A stretch of 64,000 nucleotides of DNA. Source: an uncultured Bacteroidota bacterium. Its GTDB lineage: Bacteria; Bacteroidota; Bacteroidia; JABEUT01. Both the position numbers and the translations under genes were made by a program. Where the stretch lies: the NCBI GenBank assembly GCA_903916255.1, contig CAIWVW010000121.1, forward strand, positions 1 to 64,000. Direction: 5' to 3'. Shown here piece after piece: positions 1 through 9,398 of the stretch. A model generated the notes under the pieces. It saw only the letters and a program-made list of their open reading frames with translations. It had not been told where the DNA came from and ran no database searches. Positions within the stretch are counted from its first letter, which is position 1; every line of letters begins with the position of its first letter.

Positions 1-31
1 ATTTATATCTGCCAGTCGGGCTCCGACCTAA

Positions 32-302
32 TTCGGTACCACTAAATAGTGTCTTTGCCTAAAGAACCCACTAATCTGTGAAATCTGTGGCATATCCCAT
101 GTATTTATTTGTTATGCTGCCCAAAGTCAATGACCGCTTTTTGCGTAGCATTTGCAGTTCACTGAAAATGTCCAGAATTACTGTTATATATGGACATAGC
201 CTCAAAGCCACAACGGGCATGGGCCGGCAGCCAAATATCCGGATTCCAAATACGCGAAAAACCCGGACATTTCACTCGCAAGAATTTTGCAGGAAGATTT
301 AA
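32..302 (+). repeat. Dispersed repeat copy A (~270 bp), homologous in inverted orientation to ~12957-13232
   Basis: TTCGGTACC...TTTGCCTA...CATATCC.ATGTATTTATT.GTTATG..CCCAAAGTCA.TGACCG... is shared with the reverse complement of 12957-13232. The 74-aa ORF here and the 67-aa ORF at 12955-13158(-) are translations of the same repeat. Confidence 0.8.
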
Positions 303-314
303 TATCGGAAACTG

Positions 315-388
315 AACTATAAACGATGAACTATGAACGGAACGCCCTTGTATTTCCTTTCATAGTTTATAGTTCATGGTTTACAGTT
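315..388. repeat. Degenerate 7-bp-period tandem repeats forming an imperfect hairpin at the 3' end of the rng gene
   Basis: AACTATA/AACGATG/AACTATG/AACGGAA then CATAGTT/TATAGTT/CATGGTT/TACAGTT; the two arms are near reverse complements. Confidence 0.7.
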
Positions 389-1943
389 ATTTAAGTGTAA
401 TTTCTTCGCCTCGTTTGTTGAGTATTTTATACTCGAGTAAATGTAAAGAAGCCTGTTCTTTTATTTTAAGCCCGTTTTTGTATTTGCTTATCCATTTTCG
501 TTTAATAGAACTGAATAATCCCTTATTAATATAGGCATAAATAAAGGGGTTGAGTAATAGGGTAACGTTCTTTTCATTTTGCCCGGTAACTATAAAGCGC
601 AGGGTATTTTCAATCTTATCGGTAATAAGGAAAGAAGGTTCCACTTCGCCTGTACCGCCACAAGTGGGGCACTTTTCCATCGTGTCAATAACAGTCTGGG
701 GCCTTACGCGCTCCCGTGTAATCTGAATTAATCCGAATTTGCTTGGCGGCAAAATATGATGTTTGGCCTTATCGGGCTTCATCATATCTTTAAACAGCTT
801 GAAAAGTTTGGCGCGGTTTTCTGCATTATACATGTCAATAAAATCGACCACTATAATACCACCAATATCCCGAAGCCTTAACTGGCGGGCTATTTCGGCA
901 GCAGCCTCCAGGTTCACATCAAGGGCATTGGTCTCCTGGTCATTCTTCGATTTGATACGGGTACCACTGTTTACGTCAATAACATGCAAGGCCTCAGTAT
1001 GCTCGATAATCAGGTAAGCACCGCTGGAAAGCCCTACTGTTCTTCCGAAGGAAGCCTTTATCTGGCGGTCGATTCCATAATGGTCGAAAATAGGGGCAGA
1101 GCCTTTATAAAGCTTTACGATGTTTTCTTTTTCAGGGGCAATAGTATGGACGTATTCCTTAATTTCTTCATACAATACTTCATCATCCACAGCTATATTA
1201 CTGAAAGAAGCATTTACGGTATCCCTTATGGCTACCGAGGTACGGCCCATTTCGCCCAACACTTTTTTAGGAGCATGAGCGCCTTTCAGGTTATTGAAGC
1301 ATTCTTCCCATTTTTTTACAAGCGAGTCAAGGTCGGCGCTGATTTCTTCAACGCTTTTTTCTTCGGCTACTGTGCGGACAATAAGCCCGAATCCTTTTGG
1401 TTTAATATTATCGAGCAGTTTTCGAAGCCTTTCCCTTTCTTCAGGAGTCCTGATTTTTTGTGAAACGGCAATCTTTTCGGCAAATGGTATCAGCACCAAA
1501 AACCTTCCGGGAAAAGTAATTTGCGAAGTAATGCGGGGACCTTTGGTAGATATAGGTTCTTTAGCAATCTGAACCAGCACGTTCTGGCCCTGTTGAAGCT
1601 GTTCCTGAATTTTCCCGTTTTTAGGAATATCGGCAAGGGTTTTAAAATACATAAGGGAAGATACCTTTGACTTGCCTGAAATAGCCCCTTGGGTATAATT
1701 GTTTAAAGAGGCAAACTGCGGGCCTAAGTCGTAATAGTGCAGAAAGGCGTCCTTTTCGTAGCCTACATTAATAAAGGCCGCATTAAGACTGCCGGCTATT
1801 TTACTTACCTTACCAAGATAAATATCGCCGACTGAAAATTGAGAATCGTTTCTTTCCCTCATGATTTCCACCAGCTTCTTGTCGCTGACAAGCGCGGTGA
1901 CCACCTCTGTAGGAGTAGAATTGATTATAAGCTCGTTGCTCAT
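387..1943 (-). CDS. rng: Ribonuclease E/G family protein (Rne/Rng)
   Basis: S1-like N-terminus (GDIYLGKV..I.GSLNAAFINVGYEKDAFLHYYDLGP), LLLNPFIYAYI, CPTCGGTG zinc motif, VVDFIDMYNAENR. Confidence 0.95.
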   Translation of the reverse strand: MSNELIINSTPTEVVTALVSDKKLVEIMRERNDSQFSVGDIYLGKVSKIAGSLNAAFINVGYEKDAFLHYYDLGPQFASLNNYTQGAISGKSKVSSLMYFKTLADIPKNGKIQEQLQQGQNVLVQIAKEPISTKGPRITSQITFPGRFLVLIPFAEKIAVSQKIRTPEERERLRKLLDNIKPKGFGLIVRTVAEEKSVEEISADLDSLVKKWEECFNNLKGAHAPKKVLGEMGRTSVAIRDTVNASFSNIAVDDEVLYEEIKEYVHTIAPEKENIVKLYKGSAPIFDHYGIDRQIKASFGRTVGLSSGAYLIIEHTEALHVIDVNSGTRIKSKNDQETNALDVNLEAAAEIARQLRLRDIGGIIVVDFIDMYNAENRAKLFKLFKDMMKPDKAKHHILPPSKFGLIQITRERVRPQTVIDTMEKCPTCGGTGEVEPSFLITDKIENTLRFIVTGQNEKNVTLLLNPFIYAYINKGLFSSIKRKWISKYKNGLKIKEQASLHLLEYKILNKRGEEITLK

Positions 1944-1988
1944 AAATTAAGTTTTTTATTTGTATAAATTTGTTTAGGCTAATAATTT

Positions 1989-2004
1989 CCCGATAGCTAT
2001 CGGG
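1989..2004. repeat. Perfect 16-bp palindrome CCCGATAGCTATCGGG followed by further hairpin sequence to ~2065
   Basis: Self-complementary; followed by CATTCCTCTGTGTCACAGGAATG and GCCCGCCCGGATGAATCGTTCGGACGAGGC. Confidence 0.7.
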
Positions 2005-2194
2005 ATGTTCATTCCTCTGTGTCACAGGAATGCCCGCCCGGATGAATCGTTCGGACGAGGCTATTAATGAACTATACTGGTAGTTCCTAACATTTCCGGG
2101 TTTCATCATTAGCCGATTGATAAAGCCCAATAAGGTTGTGGTTATTCGTGACAATAACCCAATAAGATTTTTGTTGCCTGATTGCATTAAATAG

Positions 2195-2307
2195 TAGCTG
2201 TAAGCTATGAACTGTAAGACAATATAATAAATAACAAACTATAAGACATGAACTATAGGATACCCGGTAATTACCTATATCTTATAGCTCATATCTCATA
2301 GCTAATT
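2195..2307. repeat. Degenerate 7-bp-period tandem repeats, hairpin-like
   Basis: TAGCTGT/AAGCTAT/GAACTGT/AAGACAA ... AACTATA/AGACATG/AACTATA ... TATATCT/TATAGCT/CATATCT/CATAGCT/AATTATT. Confidence 0.65.
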
Positions 2308-2308
2308 A

Positions 2309-2404
2309 TTATCTAAGTCTCTTTTTATGCCTGTTTTTACGTAAGCGTTTCTTTCTTTTGTGGGTGGCCATTTTATGGCGTTTTCTTTTCTTTCCGCAAG
2401 GCAT
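2309..2404 (-). CDS. Small very basic protein (31 aa), AURKAIP1/COX24 (mS38)-like ribosome-associated protein
   Basis: Reverse strand translates to MPCGKKRKRHKMATHKRKKRLRKNRHKKRLR*; below the ORF-track length cutoff. Confidence 0.8.
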   Translation of the reverse strand: MPCGKKRKRHKMATHKRKKRLRKNRHKKRLR

Positions 2405-2439
2405 GATAGAATAAAATTTATAAGTTTATAATTTGATTA

Positions 2440-3291
2440 TTATTTGGTTGTATCGTTTTCCAGTTTCTCTTTTATATATCTGTCAATATCTGCTTTTATG
2501 GCAGAATCGGGCGCGAAGATACGGTATTTTTTCAGATTAGCTATGGCTTCCTGTTTATTTCCATTTTCTTCATAGCATTGTGCCAGGAATAAATAGGCTT
2601 CTTTGTAGTTTGGGTCTATCTGTAAAACCCTCTTAAACCGATAGATAGCCTTTGGTAATTGGTTGGAACGGATAGAGAATTTGCCCAATGCAATTTGTGC
2701 ATTCATGTTATTAGAATCTTTTCGGAGGACACTTTCAATAGTCTTTATTCCTTCCATTGGGTTATTGCCATCCACCAAACATTCGCCTAAACCAACCTGG
2801 GCATCAGCATATGCAGAATCTATTTTAATGGAATTTGCAAAACACTTCTGGGCTTGTTCTATTAATACATCTTTCAGGTTTGTTTTACCTAAAGATGAAT
2901 AATCGTAAAACTCCTGGCCCGCATGGGTCCATAAACCGGCAGAGTTTTTTATGGCTGCCAGTTTTTCCGTATAATAAGCAGCAATTATAGGCTGCCCAAT
3001 ACTATCGAGGGTTTGAGCAAGGTGGGCTAAAATATGTGGCTTGGCACTATCAGGTGAGCCGGATAAGGCGTTTTTTAAGCCATTGACTAATTTTTTTTCA
3101 GCAGGTGGTATGGAATCTTCCGAGGCTGTAATGACCTGGTCGAAATCTACCGTATTACCTGCATGGGCAGAAGACTGCGGACCCATAGGGCTATCGGAGG
3201 GTGGAGCTTTTCTGTTAATGAAGAAAAGCGCAGCAAATAAAAGAAAACCCCCGACAACGGCAAGCCACTGTCGGGAGGTAAATTTAGACAT
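2440..3291 (-). CDS. Tetratricopeptide repeat protein, membrane-anchored
   Basis: N-terminal TM, TPR-like repeats (AYADAQVGLGECLVDGNNPMEGI; PNYKEAYLFLAQCYEENGNKQEAI). Confidence 0.85.
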   Translation of the reverse strand: MSKFTSRQWLAVVGGFLLFAALFFINRKAPPSDSPMGPQSSAHAGNTVDFDQVITASEDSIPPAEKKLVNGLKNALSGSPDSAKPHILAHLAQTLDSIGQPIIAAYYTEKLAAIKNSAGLWTHAGQEFYDYSSLGKTNLKDVLIEQAQKCFANSIKIDSAYADAQVGLGECLVDGNNPMEGIKTIESVLRKDSNNMNAQIALGKFSIRSNQLPKAIYRFKRVLQIDPNYKEAYLFLAQCYEENGNKQEAIANLKKYRIFAPDSAIKADIDRYIKEKLENDTTK

Positions 3292-3303
3292 TGAGTAATT
3301 TTG

Positions 3304-3588
3304 TTACTTTACAGCTTTCTTTACTTTTTCAGAGAACTTCTTGGAAGGTCTGAAAGCCGGAATGTAGTGCGCCGGAAGGTTAATGGCAGTGTTTTTAGAA
3401 ATGTTTCTAGCTACTTTTGCCGCTCTTCTTTTGATGATAAAATTACCAAATCCCCGTAATGAAACGGTTTCTTTGTGGATGATGTGTTCTTTAACCGAGG
3501 TCATAAAGGCTTCAACGGTGGCTTCTACCATTGCCCTTTCAATGCCGGTTTTTTCGGAAATCTCCTTTACAATTTCTGCTTTTGTCAT
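3304..3588 (-). CDS. HU/IHF family DNA-binding protein
   Basis: MTKAEIVKEISEKTGIERAMVEA...VSLRGFGNFIIKRRAAKVARNI. Confidence 0.92.
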   Translation of the reverse strand: MTKAEIVKEISEKTGIERAMVEATVEAFMTSVKEHIIHKETVSLRGFGNFIIKRRAAKVARNISKNTAINLPAHYIPAFRPSKKFSEKVKKAVK

Positions 3589-3655
3589 GACATTTTGAAT
3601 TAAGGTTTACGCAAAAGTATAAAAAATGTAATTCGGAGGCTAATTATTTCCCTCT

Positions 3656-4141
3656 TTATTTTTTTATATACTCAAGAAAAGCAAAAGGATAGGGGTTCTT
3701 TTCGTCGGCAGGATGCTCTGCAATCCTTGTTTGCAACCACTTTTCCTGATTTATGTCGGGGAAATAGGCATCGCCTTCAAAATCACCATAAATTCGGGTC
3801 AAATATATTTTATTGGCTATACTCATAGATTGACGGTAAATTTCCGCACCTCCAATAATAAATACTTCTTCTTCTCCCTTAACAAGCAATAAGGCTTCAT
3901 CCAGTGAATGTACAACCTCACAACCCTCAATTAAAAGAGTTTTATCTCTTGTAATAATAATGTTTTTCCTGTTTTTTAAAGGCTTTCCAAACGATTCGTA
4001 TGTTTTTCTGCCCATAATAACGGAATGGTTCATGGTTAAGTTCATAAAGAACTTCATGTCGGTAGGCATTTTCCATAAAAGCCTATTATTGCCGCCAATA
4101 ACGTTGTTGTTTCCTGCTGCGGCAACTAGTGATATAATCAT
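3656..4141 (-). CDS. folA: Dihydrofolate reductase
   Basis: MIISLVAAAGNNNVIGGNNRLLWKMPTDMKFF; MGRKTYESFGKPL; adjacent to thyA. Confidence 0.95.
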   Translation of the reverse strand: MIISLVAAAGNNNVIGGNNRLLWKMPTDMKFFMNLTMNHSVIMGRKTYESFGKPLKNRKNIIITRDKTLLIEGCEVVHSLDEALLLVKGEEEVFIIGGAEIYRQSMSIANKIYLTRIYGDFEGDAYFPDINQEKWLQTRIAEHPADEKNPYPFAFLEYIKK

Positions 4142-4144
4142 AGT

Positions 4145-4939
4145 TTAAACGGCTATTGGTGCTTTAATAGTAGGATGCGGGTCATATCCTTCCAATTTGA
4201 AATCGGAATATTGGAACCCGAAAATATCTTTTATTTCAGGATTGATAAGCATTTCAGGCAGTTTTCGTGTTTCCCTTGAAAGTTGAAGTTTGGTTTGTTC
4301 CAAATGATTCAAATATAAATGAGCATCGCCGAAGGTGTGAATAAATTCCCCCGGCTTTAAATCGCAAACCTGCGCTATCATCAGTGTTAATAAAGCGTAG
4401 GATGCAATATTGAAAGGCACTCCCAGAAATACATCGGCGCTGCGCTGGTATAACTGGCACGATAATCTGCCATCGCTTACATAAAACTGAAATAACACAT
4501 GGCAGGGCGGAAGTTTCATTTTATCTACTTCGCCCACGTTCCAGGCATTCACAATAAGCCTTCTTGAATCAGGGTTCTTTTTTATCTGGTTAATAAGGTT
4601 TGTAATCTGGTCAATGTGCCTGCCATCAGCAGTGGGCCAGCTTCTCCATTGGTAGCCATATACAGGGCCAAGGTTCCCTTCGGCATCGGCCCATTCATCC
4701 CAAATAGTAACTCCGTTTTCCTTTAAGTATTTGATGTTTGTATCGCCTTTCAAAAACCAGAGCAGTTCATAAATAATTGAGCGTAAATGCAGTTTTTTGG
4801 TTGTAAGGGCGGGAAACCCTTTTGATAGGTCGAAGCGCATTTGGTAGCCAAAAACACTTAATGTTCCCGTTCCGGTTCGGTCTTGTTTTTTTACTCCTTT
4901 TTCAAGGATATGTTCAAGTAAATCTAAATACTGCTTCAA
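4145..4939 (-). CDS. thyA: Thymidylate synthase
   Basis: [46 protein letters not shown]. Confidence 0.97.
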   Translation of the reverse strand: MKQYLDLLEHILEKGVKKQDRTGTGTLSVFGYQMRFDLSKGFPALTTKKLHLRSIIYELLWFLKGDTNIKYLKENGVTIWDEWADAEGNLGPVYGYQWRSWPTADGRHIDQITNLINQIKKNPDSRRLIVNAWNVGEVDKMKLPPCHVLFQFYVSDGRLSCQLYQRSADVFLGVPFNIASYALLTLMIAQVCDLKPGEFIHTFGDAHLYLNHLEQTKLQLSRETRKLPEMLINPEIKDIFGFQYSDFKLEGYDPHPTIKAPIAV

Positions 4940-5018
4940 TGGGATTGCTTGATTTTATGCCATCCAAAATTATAAAAGAAATGCGCCCCGTCAGTTGAAA
5001 GTTTAAACAAGTTATTCA

Positions 5019-5654
5019 CTACTTAGTGGCTTCCATGGCAAGGCTATTTAAAAATCTTTCCCGGTCTTCCACATGGCTGAACATGGGGTCAGGGTTATCA
5101 TTAAACTGGCATCTGCGGATATTTCTGAATCCTGCTTTTGATAATTCTGCGGCCAAGGAATAGTAATCCCACATCCATAAATGATGGGAGTTTCCGAAAA
5201 AACCTTTGATAAATGCTTTTGTGCCATACTGTCTTTTGGTAACACCCATTAATGTATTACCAATAAATGATACTGCGGCATCCGGGTTATGATTATTGAG
5301 GTCTTGAACATATATTCTGGCCAAGTATTCCAAATCCGGCAGTACAAATCGAAAAGTACCGCCGGTCTTTAGCATTGAATACGTGTTATTCAGTGCAGTT
5401 CTTAAATCCTGCAATGCCAAATGTTCCAATGTATGTGAACAATATGCTGCGTCCACTCCTCCTCGTTTTTCAGGCAACCCTTTTACAATGTCTCCATACA
5501 TAATGTTAGCTGGGAAATGAATGTCCTGATTGAATATTTTTGTGATTACTTTTCCAACAATAGGAATTTTCCTGATTCGCAGGGTAGGTGAAATATCATA
5601 ATTTACCCATTCCTTTGGTGCGCATAATCCACAACCATATTGTACGTATCTCAT
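5019..5654 (-). CDS. Class I SAM-dependent methyltransferase-like protein
   Basis: YVQYGCGLCAPKEWVNYDISP; VDAAYCSHTLEHLALQDLRTALNNTYSMLKTGGTFRFVLPDL. Confidence 0.75.
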   Translation of the reverse strand: MRYVQYGCGLCAPKEWVNYDISPTLRIRKIPIVGKVITKIFNQDIHFPANIMYGDIVKGLPEKRGGVDAAYCSHTLEHLALQDLRTALNNTYSMLKTGGTFRFVLPDLEYLARIYVQDLNNHNPDAAVSFIGNTLMGVTKRQYGTKAFIKGFFGNSHHLWMWDYYSLAAELSKAGFRNIRRCQFNDNPDPMFSHVEDRERFLNSLAMEATK

Positions 5655-5703
5655 ATTTTATAGTTTAAATTGCTTTAAAATTGTAAGGAATAGAGGTGTG
5701 TTT

Positions 5704-6858
5704 TTATTTTTTGCCTTTTATTTTTTGCTTCAAAAGAAGGCTTGGCCTGTATCGTTCCTCATTATAATCAGAACGAAGGGATTCCATTGCTTTTAAAATA
5801 TTTTCCAATCCGATATCATCGCCCCATTGTAGCAGGCCTTTGGGGTAATTAACACCTTTTGTCATGGCTGTTTCCAGATCTGCGCGTGTTGCAATTTGGC
5901 ATGAAAGAGCTTCGTATGCTTCATTAATAAGCATAGCCATAATGCGCATAAATATTTGTTTGCCCAATGTTTCATTCTTTACAGGTTCGGGTTTTAGGGC
6001 TCCTTCAGCGTAATCATAATACCCTTTGCCGGTTTTTTTACCCCAAAAGCCTGCTTCAAATAATCTTTTTTGTGTAATAGAGGGTTTATATCTGGCATCA
6101 TAAAAGAATTGCTGCCAAACGGTTTCCGTTACTTTGTAGTTAACATCATTGCCGATAAAATCCATCAACTCGAAGGGCCCCATTTTAAAACCACCCATTT
6201 CTTTCATTACCCAGTCAATAGTCGCAAAATCAGCAAGTCCTTCTTCGTATATCCGGATGGCTTCGCCATAATATGAACGCGCCACCCTGTTAACGATAAA
6301 GCCTGGAGTATCCTTTGCCAGAACAGTGGTTTTACCCCACGACTGTATAGTTTCGATTGCAATCTGAGCAACTCCATTATCGGTAGCCAGTCCCGGAATA
6401 ATTTCCACCAGCGGCATAATGGGTGCGGGATTGAAAAAATGAATACCTATAAAGCGAGATGGGTTTTTGCACGCTGAAGCAATAGAAGTAACCGAAATAG
6501 ACGATGTATTTGTAGCAAGTATACAAGTAGTTGTGCAAACTGCTTCCAGGTTTTTAAAAAGTTCTTTTTTTATTGCAAGGTCTTCGATAATAGCTTCGAT
6601 TACCATGCCGCAATCTTTAAAATCATGAATGCCGGTGGCCATTGTAATTCGGGCGACTGCTTCGTTGGCTTTTTCAGGAGTAATCTTACCTTTTTCGGCA
6701 AGATTTTCTAACATTTTTTTTAGTTTGACATAAGCCGTTTTAAGGGCTGTTTCATTTGTATCGAACATTATTACATCGCAACCGGAAACTGCCGCCAATT
6801 GAACAATTCCGCTACCCATAGTGCCCGAGCCAATTACGCCAATTATTTTTGCATTCAT
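5704..6858 (-). CDS. 3-hydroxyacyl-CoA dehydrogenase family protein
   Basis: IGVIGSGTMGSGIVQLAAVSG NAD motif; IHFFNPAPIMPLVEII; NRVARSYYGEA. Confidence 0.93.
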   Translation of the reverse strand: MNAKIIGVIGSGTMGSGIVQLAAVSGCDVIMFDTNETALKTAYVKLKKMLENLAEKGKITPEKANEAVARITMATGIHDFKDCGMVIEAIIEDLAIKKELFKNLEAVCTTTCILATNTSSISVTSIASACKNPSRFIGIHFFNPAPIMPLVEIIPGLATDNGVAQIAIETIQSWGKTTVLAKDTPGFIVNRVARSYYGEAIRIYEEGLADFATIDWVMKEMGGFKMGPFELMDFIGNDVNYKVTETVWQQFFYDARYKPSITQKRLFEAGFWGKKTGKGYYDYAEGALKPEPVKNETLGKQIFMRIMAMLINEAYEALSCQIATRADLETAMTKGVNYPKGLLQWGDDIGLENILKAMESLRSDYNEERYRPSLLLKQKIKGKK

Positions 6859-6869
6859 TGTTTGTTGGT

Positions 6870-7934
6870 TTATTGCAATGTATTCATTAATGTTTCAGCC
6901 CATTTTTCAGGGGTAATAGTGAAGGCTTTTTCCCTGCTTATAGCACCCATCCGTAGTAGTTCATCATCGCTCAAAGATGCAATTTTCTTTAATAGGGCCT
7001 TTATGCTTTCCTTGTTTCCGGGTTTAAAAGTAAAGCCGTTATCTCCTTCTTTAATAAAAAATTCTGTTGAGCCAACTGCATCAGAAGCAATTAAAGGAAA
7101 ACCGGCTGCGGCAAATTCATGCAGCACAACACCCCATGGCTCAAAATGACTTGGAAGCATAAATACCCCTCCGTTTTCAATTAACGTTGCAAAGTTTTCT
7201 GGCTGAATAAATCCCAAGTGCTTTATTTTAGGGTGAATGGCAGGTTGTTCAGCGCCAGTGCCTGCACACCATAGTTCCCATCTGTTTGGTTCTTCTTCCT
7301 GCCATTCTATAAAGGCTTCCCATAAATCCAATATTCCTTTGAACTTATAATATCTTCCTGCAAAAATAATGCGGTGTGGATAGCTATTTCTTTTTGCCGG
7401 CAGAAACGTGTCTCCCATGGATATAAATAAATCGACATCAGCCGCATAAAAGCCCATCAGGATTTCACTGTTTTTGAATCCTAAATTGAGAGCGTATTGC
7501 CTTTGCTTACTGCCGGGAACCCAGCAATGGGTAAATATTTGTTTTATGGTGAATCTGCTTAATATGCAAGCCAGGTATTGTTTAGCAGAGCCATTCCACT
7601 GGTTATCTAGCCCGATAACTAAGGGTATTTTTTTTTTGAATTTCTTTGCCTGTGTAAGATATTCTTTATCAATCCAGCCACTGCAATAGATAAAATCAGG
7701 TTTTATGGCGTCTATTTTTTCTTGCAATAATTTCCCCGGCAAATTCTTTTTCTCTATAAAAGTTACATTCTCACTGAATTTAAAATCGAAAGGAGCTTCC
7801 TTATTTACAGGCCAGTGAATTACATAAATATCAACGGCATGTAATTCGCTTAATTTTTTCAAACAGGCGATAAAATAACCAGCAAGCTCAGTGTACAGGA
7901 ATAATAGCTTGGGCTTTGTTTGGTATGATTTCAT
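6870..7934 (-). CDS. Glycosyltransferase (group 1/GT4-like)
   Basis: IIFAGRYYKFKGILDLWEA; GVFMLPSHFEPWGVVLHEFAAAGFPLIASDAVGSTEFF. Confidence 0.9.
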   Translation of the reverse strand: MKSYQTKPKLLFLYTELAGYFIACLKKLSELHAVDIYVIHWPVNKEAPFDFKFSENVTFIEKKNLPGKLLQEKIDAIKPDFIYCSGWIDKEYLTQAKKFKKKIPLVIGLDNQWNGSAKQYLACILSRFTIKQIFTHCWVPGSKQRQYALNLGFKNSEILMGFYAADVDLFISMGDTFLPAKRNSYPHRIIFAGRYYKFKGILDLWEAFIEWQEEEPNRWELWCAGTGAEQPAIHPKIKHLGFIQPENFATLIENGGVFMLPSHFEPWGVVLHEFAAAGFPLIASDAVGSTEFFIKEGDNGFTFKPGNKESIKALLKKIASLSDDELLRMGAISREKAFTITPEKWAETLMNTLQ

Positions 7935-9192
7935 CGCTGGTGTAAACGGTTAAAAACAGGACAATAATAAGCGTGTATGGGTTCAAAGATGAGGTTAAAT
8001 ACGATTCGAAAAAGGCCGAGAAAAAGATGGCAAACATAGCTGCTATAATTACTTTTTGCTTTCGTGCAGCTTTAATAAATGAACCAACCATTGCAAACAG
8101 ATATAACAGGAGGCCAATGAGCCCTGTATCGAGCCAAAAAGTAAGAAAAGAATTATGCGCATTACCCTGGTGTCCAAAATCATTCAGTGTTTTTTGGTTT
8201 AAGTCAAACAGATAATTAGTATACTCAAACCCGCGGCCAAGGAATATATCTTTAGTAATATTATCCCATGCAAGCTTCCAGGCAACATACCTTCCAGCTG
8301 CATTCGACAGCGTTTCTGTTCTGAAATAGCTTTCGGCGCCTATGGATTTTACAATAGATACAATATTAATGTTAATATATTCATAACCGGTAAGGATAAA
8401 CAGAAGCAACAGGAATCCCAGAAGCGGCGAAATACGGGTGAGGTAAGAAAACATAATGTAAATCATTATGGCTACAATGGTATTTCGGGAGCCGCATAAG
8501 AAAACAGAAACTAAAATTAAGAAGTATACAATTATTTTTTCCTGGCGGTGGAACAAATCCGGCAGTGACCTGTTAATTAAGGCAAACATTAAAAAGAACA
8601 CAAGGCAGTAAAGTCCCAGTCCGTTTGGATTCCCAAGCAAACCCCGGAACCGCGCCTCGAATGATACAGGCAATGGAAGGAACACTTTTAATAACAAACC
8701 AATTAATAGTACAAAAACACCTACATATACAAGCAGTTTTATGAAATCATAGCCGTCATCGCGGTAGCTCTTATTTATATAGTTTGGAGCAGTGAACAGG
8801 AGCAGAAAATAGGATAATGTTTTTGCGAGGCCTGTTAATATCACCGGAGAATGGATTAAACAATAAAAAGATACTATGATAAATGGCATAAAGAGCAGAT
8901 AGAAACGACTTAGCGGATAAAACTTTTTTGCGTTTAGAAAAATAAATAAAGTCATTAAAATAATGTAGACATATTTAGCCGATTCAAAACTTGAAAATAT
9001 GGTTAAGCGGCTATCCGACATGGTACATACAAACCAAAGCCCGGCAAGCAGTTCGGTATCTTTGTTTCGCAGTTTTAAAAGTAATACACACAAGGCAACA
9101 AATGCAATGTTAACGGGTCCGCCTGCTATAGAAATAAGCATCCATAGGCTTATCATTACAAAAAATTGCCGGTATTTAATAATTGTCTCCAC
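7888..9192 (-). CDS. O-antigen ligase family/polysaccharide polymerase membrane protein
   Basis: Polytopic; RFRGLLGNPNGLGLYCL; LGRGFEYTNYL..GHQGNAHNSFLTFWLDTGLIGLLLY. Confidence 0.85.
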   Translation of the reverse strand: METIIKYRQFFVMISLWMLISIAGGPVNIAFVALCVLLLKLRNKDTELLAGLWFVCTMSDSRLTIFSSFESAKYVYIILMTLFIFLNAKKFYPLSRFYLLFMPFIIVSFYCLIHSPVILTGLAKTLSYFLLLFTAPNYINKSYRDDGYDFIKLLVYVGVFVLLIGLLLKVFLPLPVSFEARFRGLLGNPNGLGLYCLVFFLMFALINRSLPDLFHRQEKIIVYFLILVSVFLCGSRNTIVAIMIYIMFSYLTRISPLLGFLLLLFILTGYEYININIVSIVKSIGAESYFRTETLSNAAGRYVAWKLAWDNITKDIFLGRGFEYTNYLFDLNQKTLNDFGHQGNAHNSFLTFWLDTGLIGLLLYLFAMVGSFIKAARKQKVIIAAMFAIFFSAFFESYLTSSLNPYTLIIVLFLTVYTSDEIIPNKAQAIIPVH

Positions 9193-9398
9193 GCTTATCT
9201 GATAGAGTCTTTGCCTTAAACTGTTTATTTTTCTGCACCAAATGGTGTGATGCTATTTCCAAAAATTTTTGCAAATCTACCAATGTTCCCATAACTTATT
9301 GCATCTGTTGATGCAGGATTTTACAGGGATTGTTTTTTTTATTTCTTGCTTTATCCCAAATTATGTAAGTTTGCCAACATTACAACAAGCCTTTATTT

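Noticed and set aside
78-302. 74-aa ORF on + strand
   Set aside because: Part of the dispersed repeat also present inverted at 12955-13158; no protein features, so treated as repeat rather than gene.
984-1463. 159-aa ORF antisense to rng
   Set aside because: Lies opposite a strongly conserved CDS and shows no recognisable domain.
9300-9315. Palindrome TGCATC-TGTT-GATGCA upstream of the fused E1 gene
   Set aside because: Short, single copy; could be an operator but nothing else supports it.
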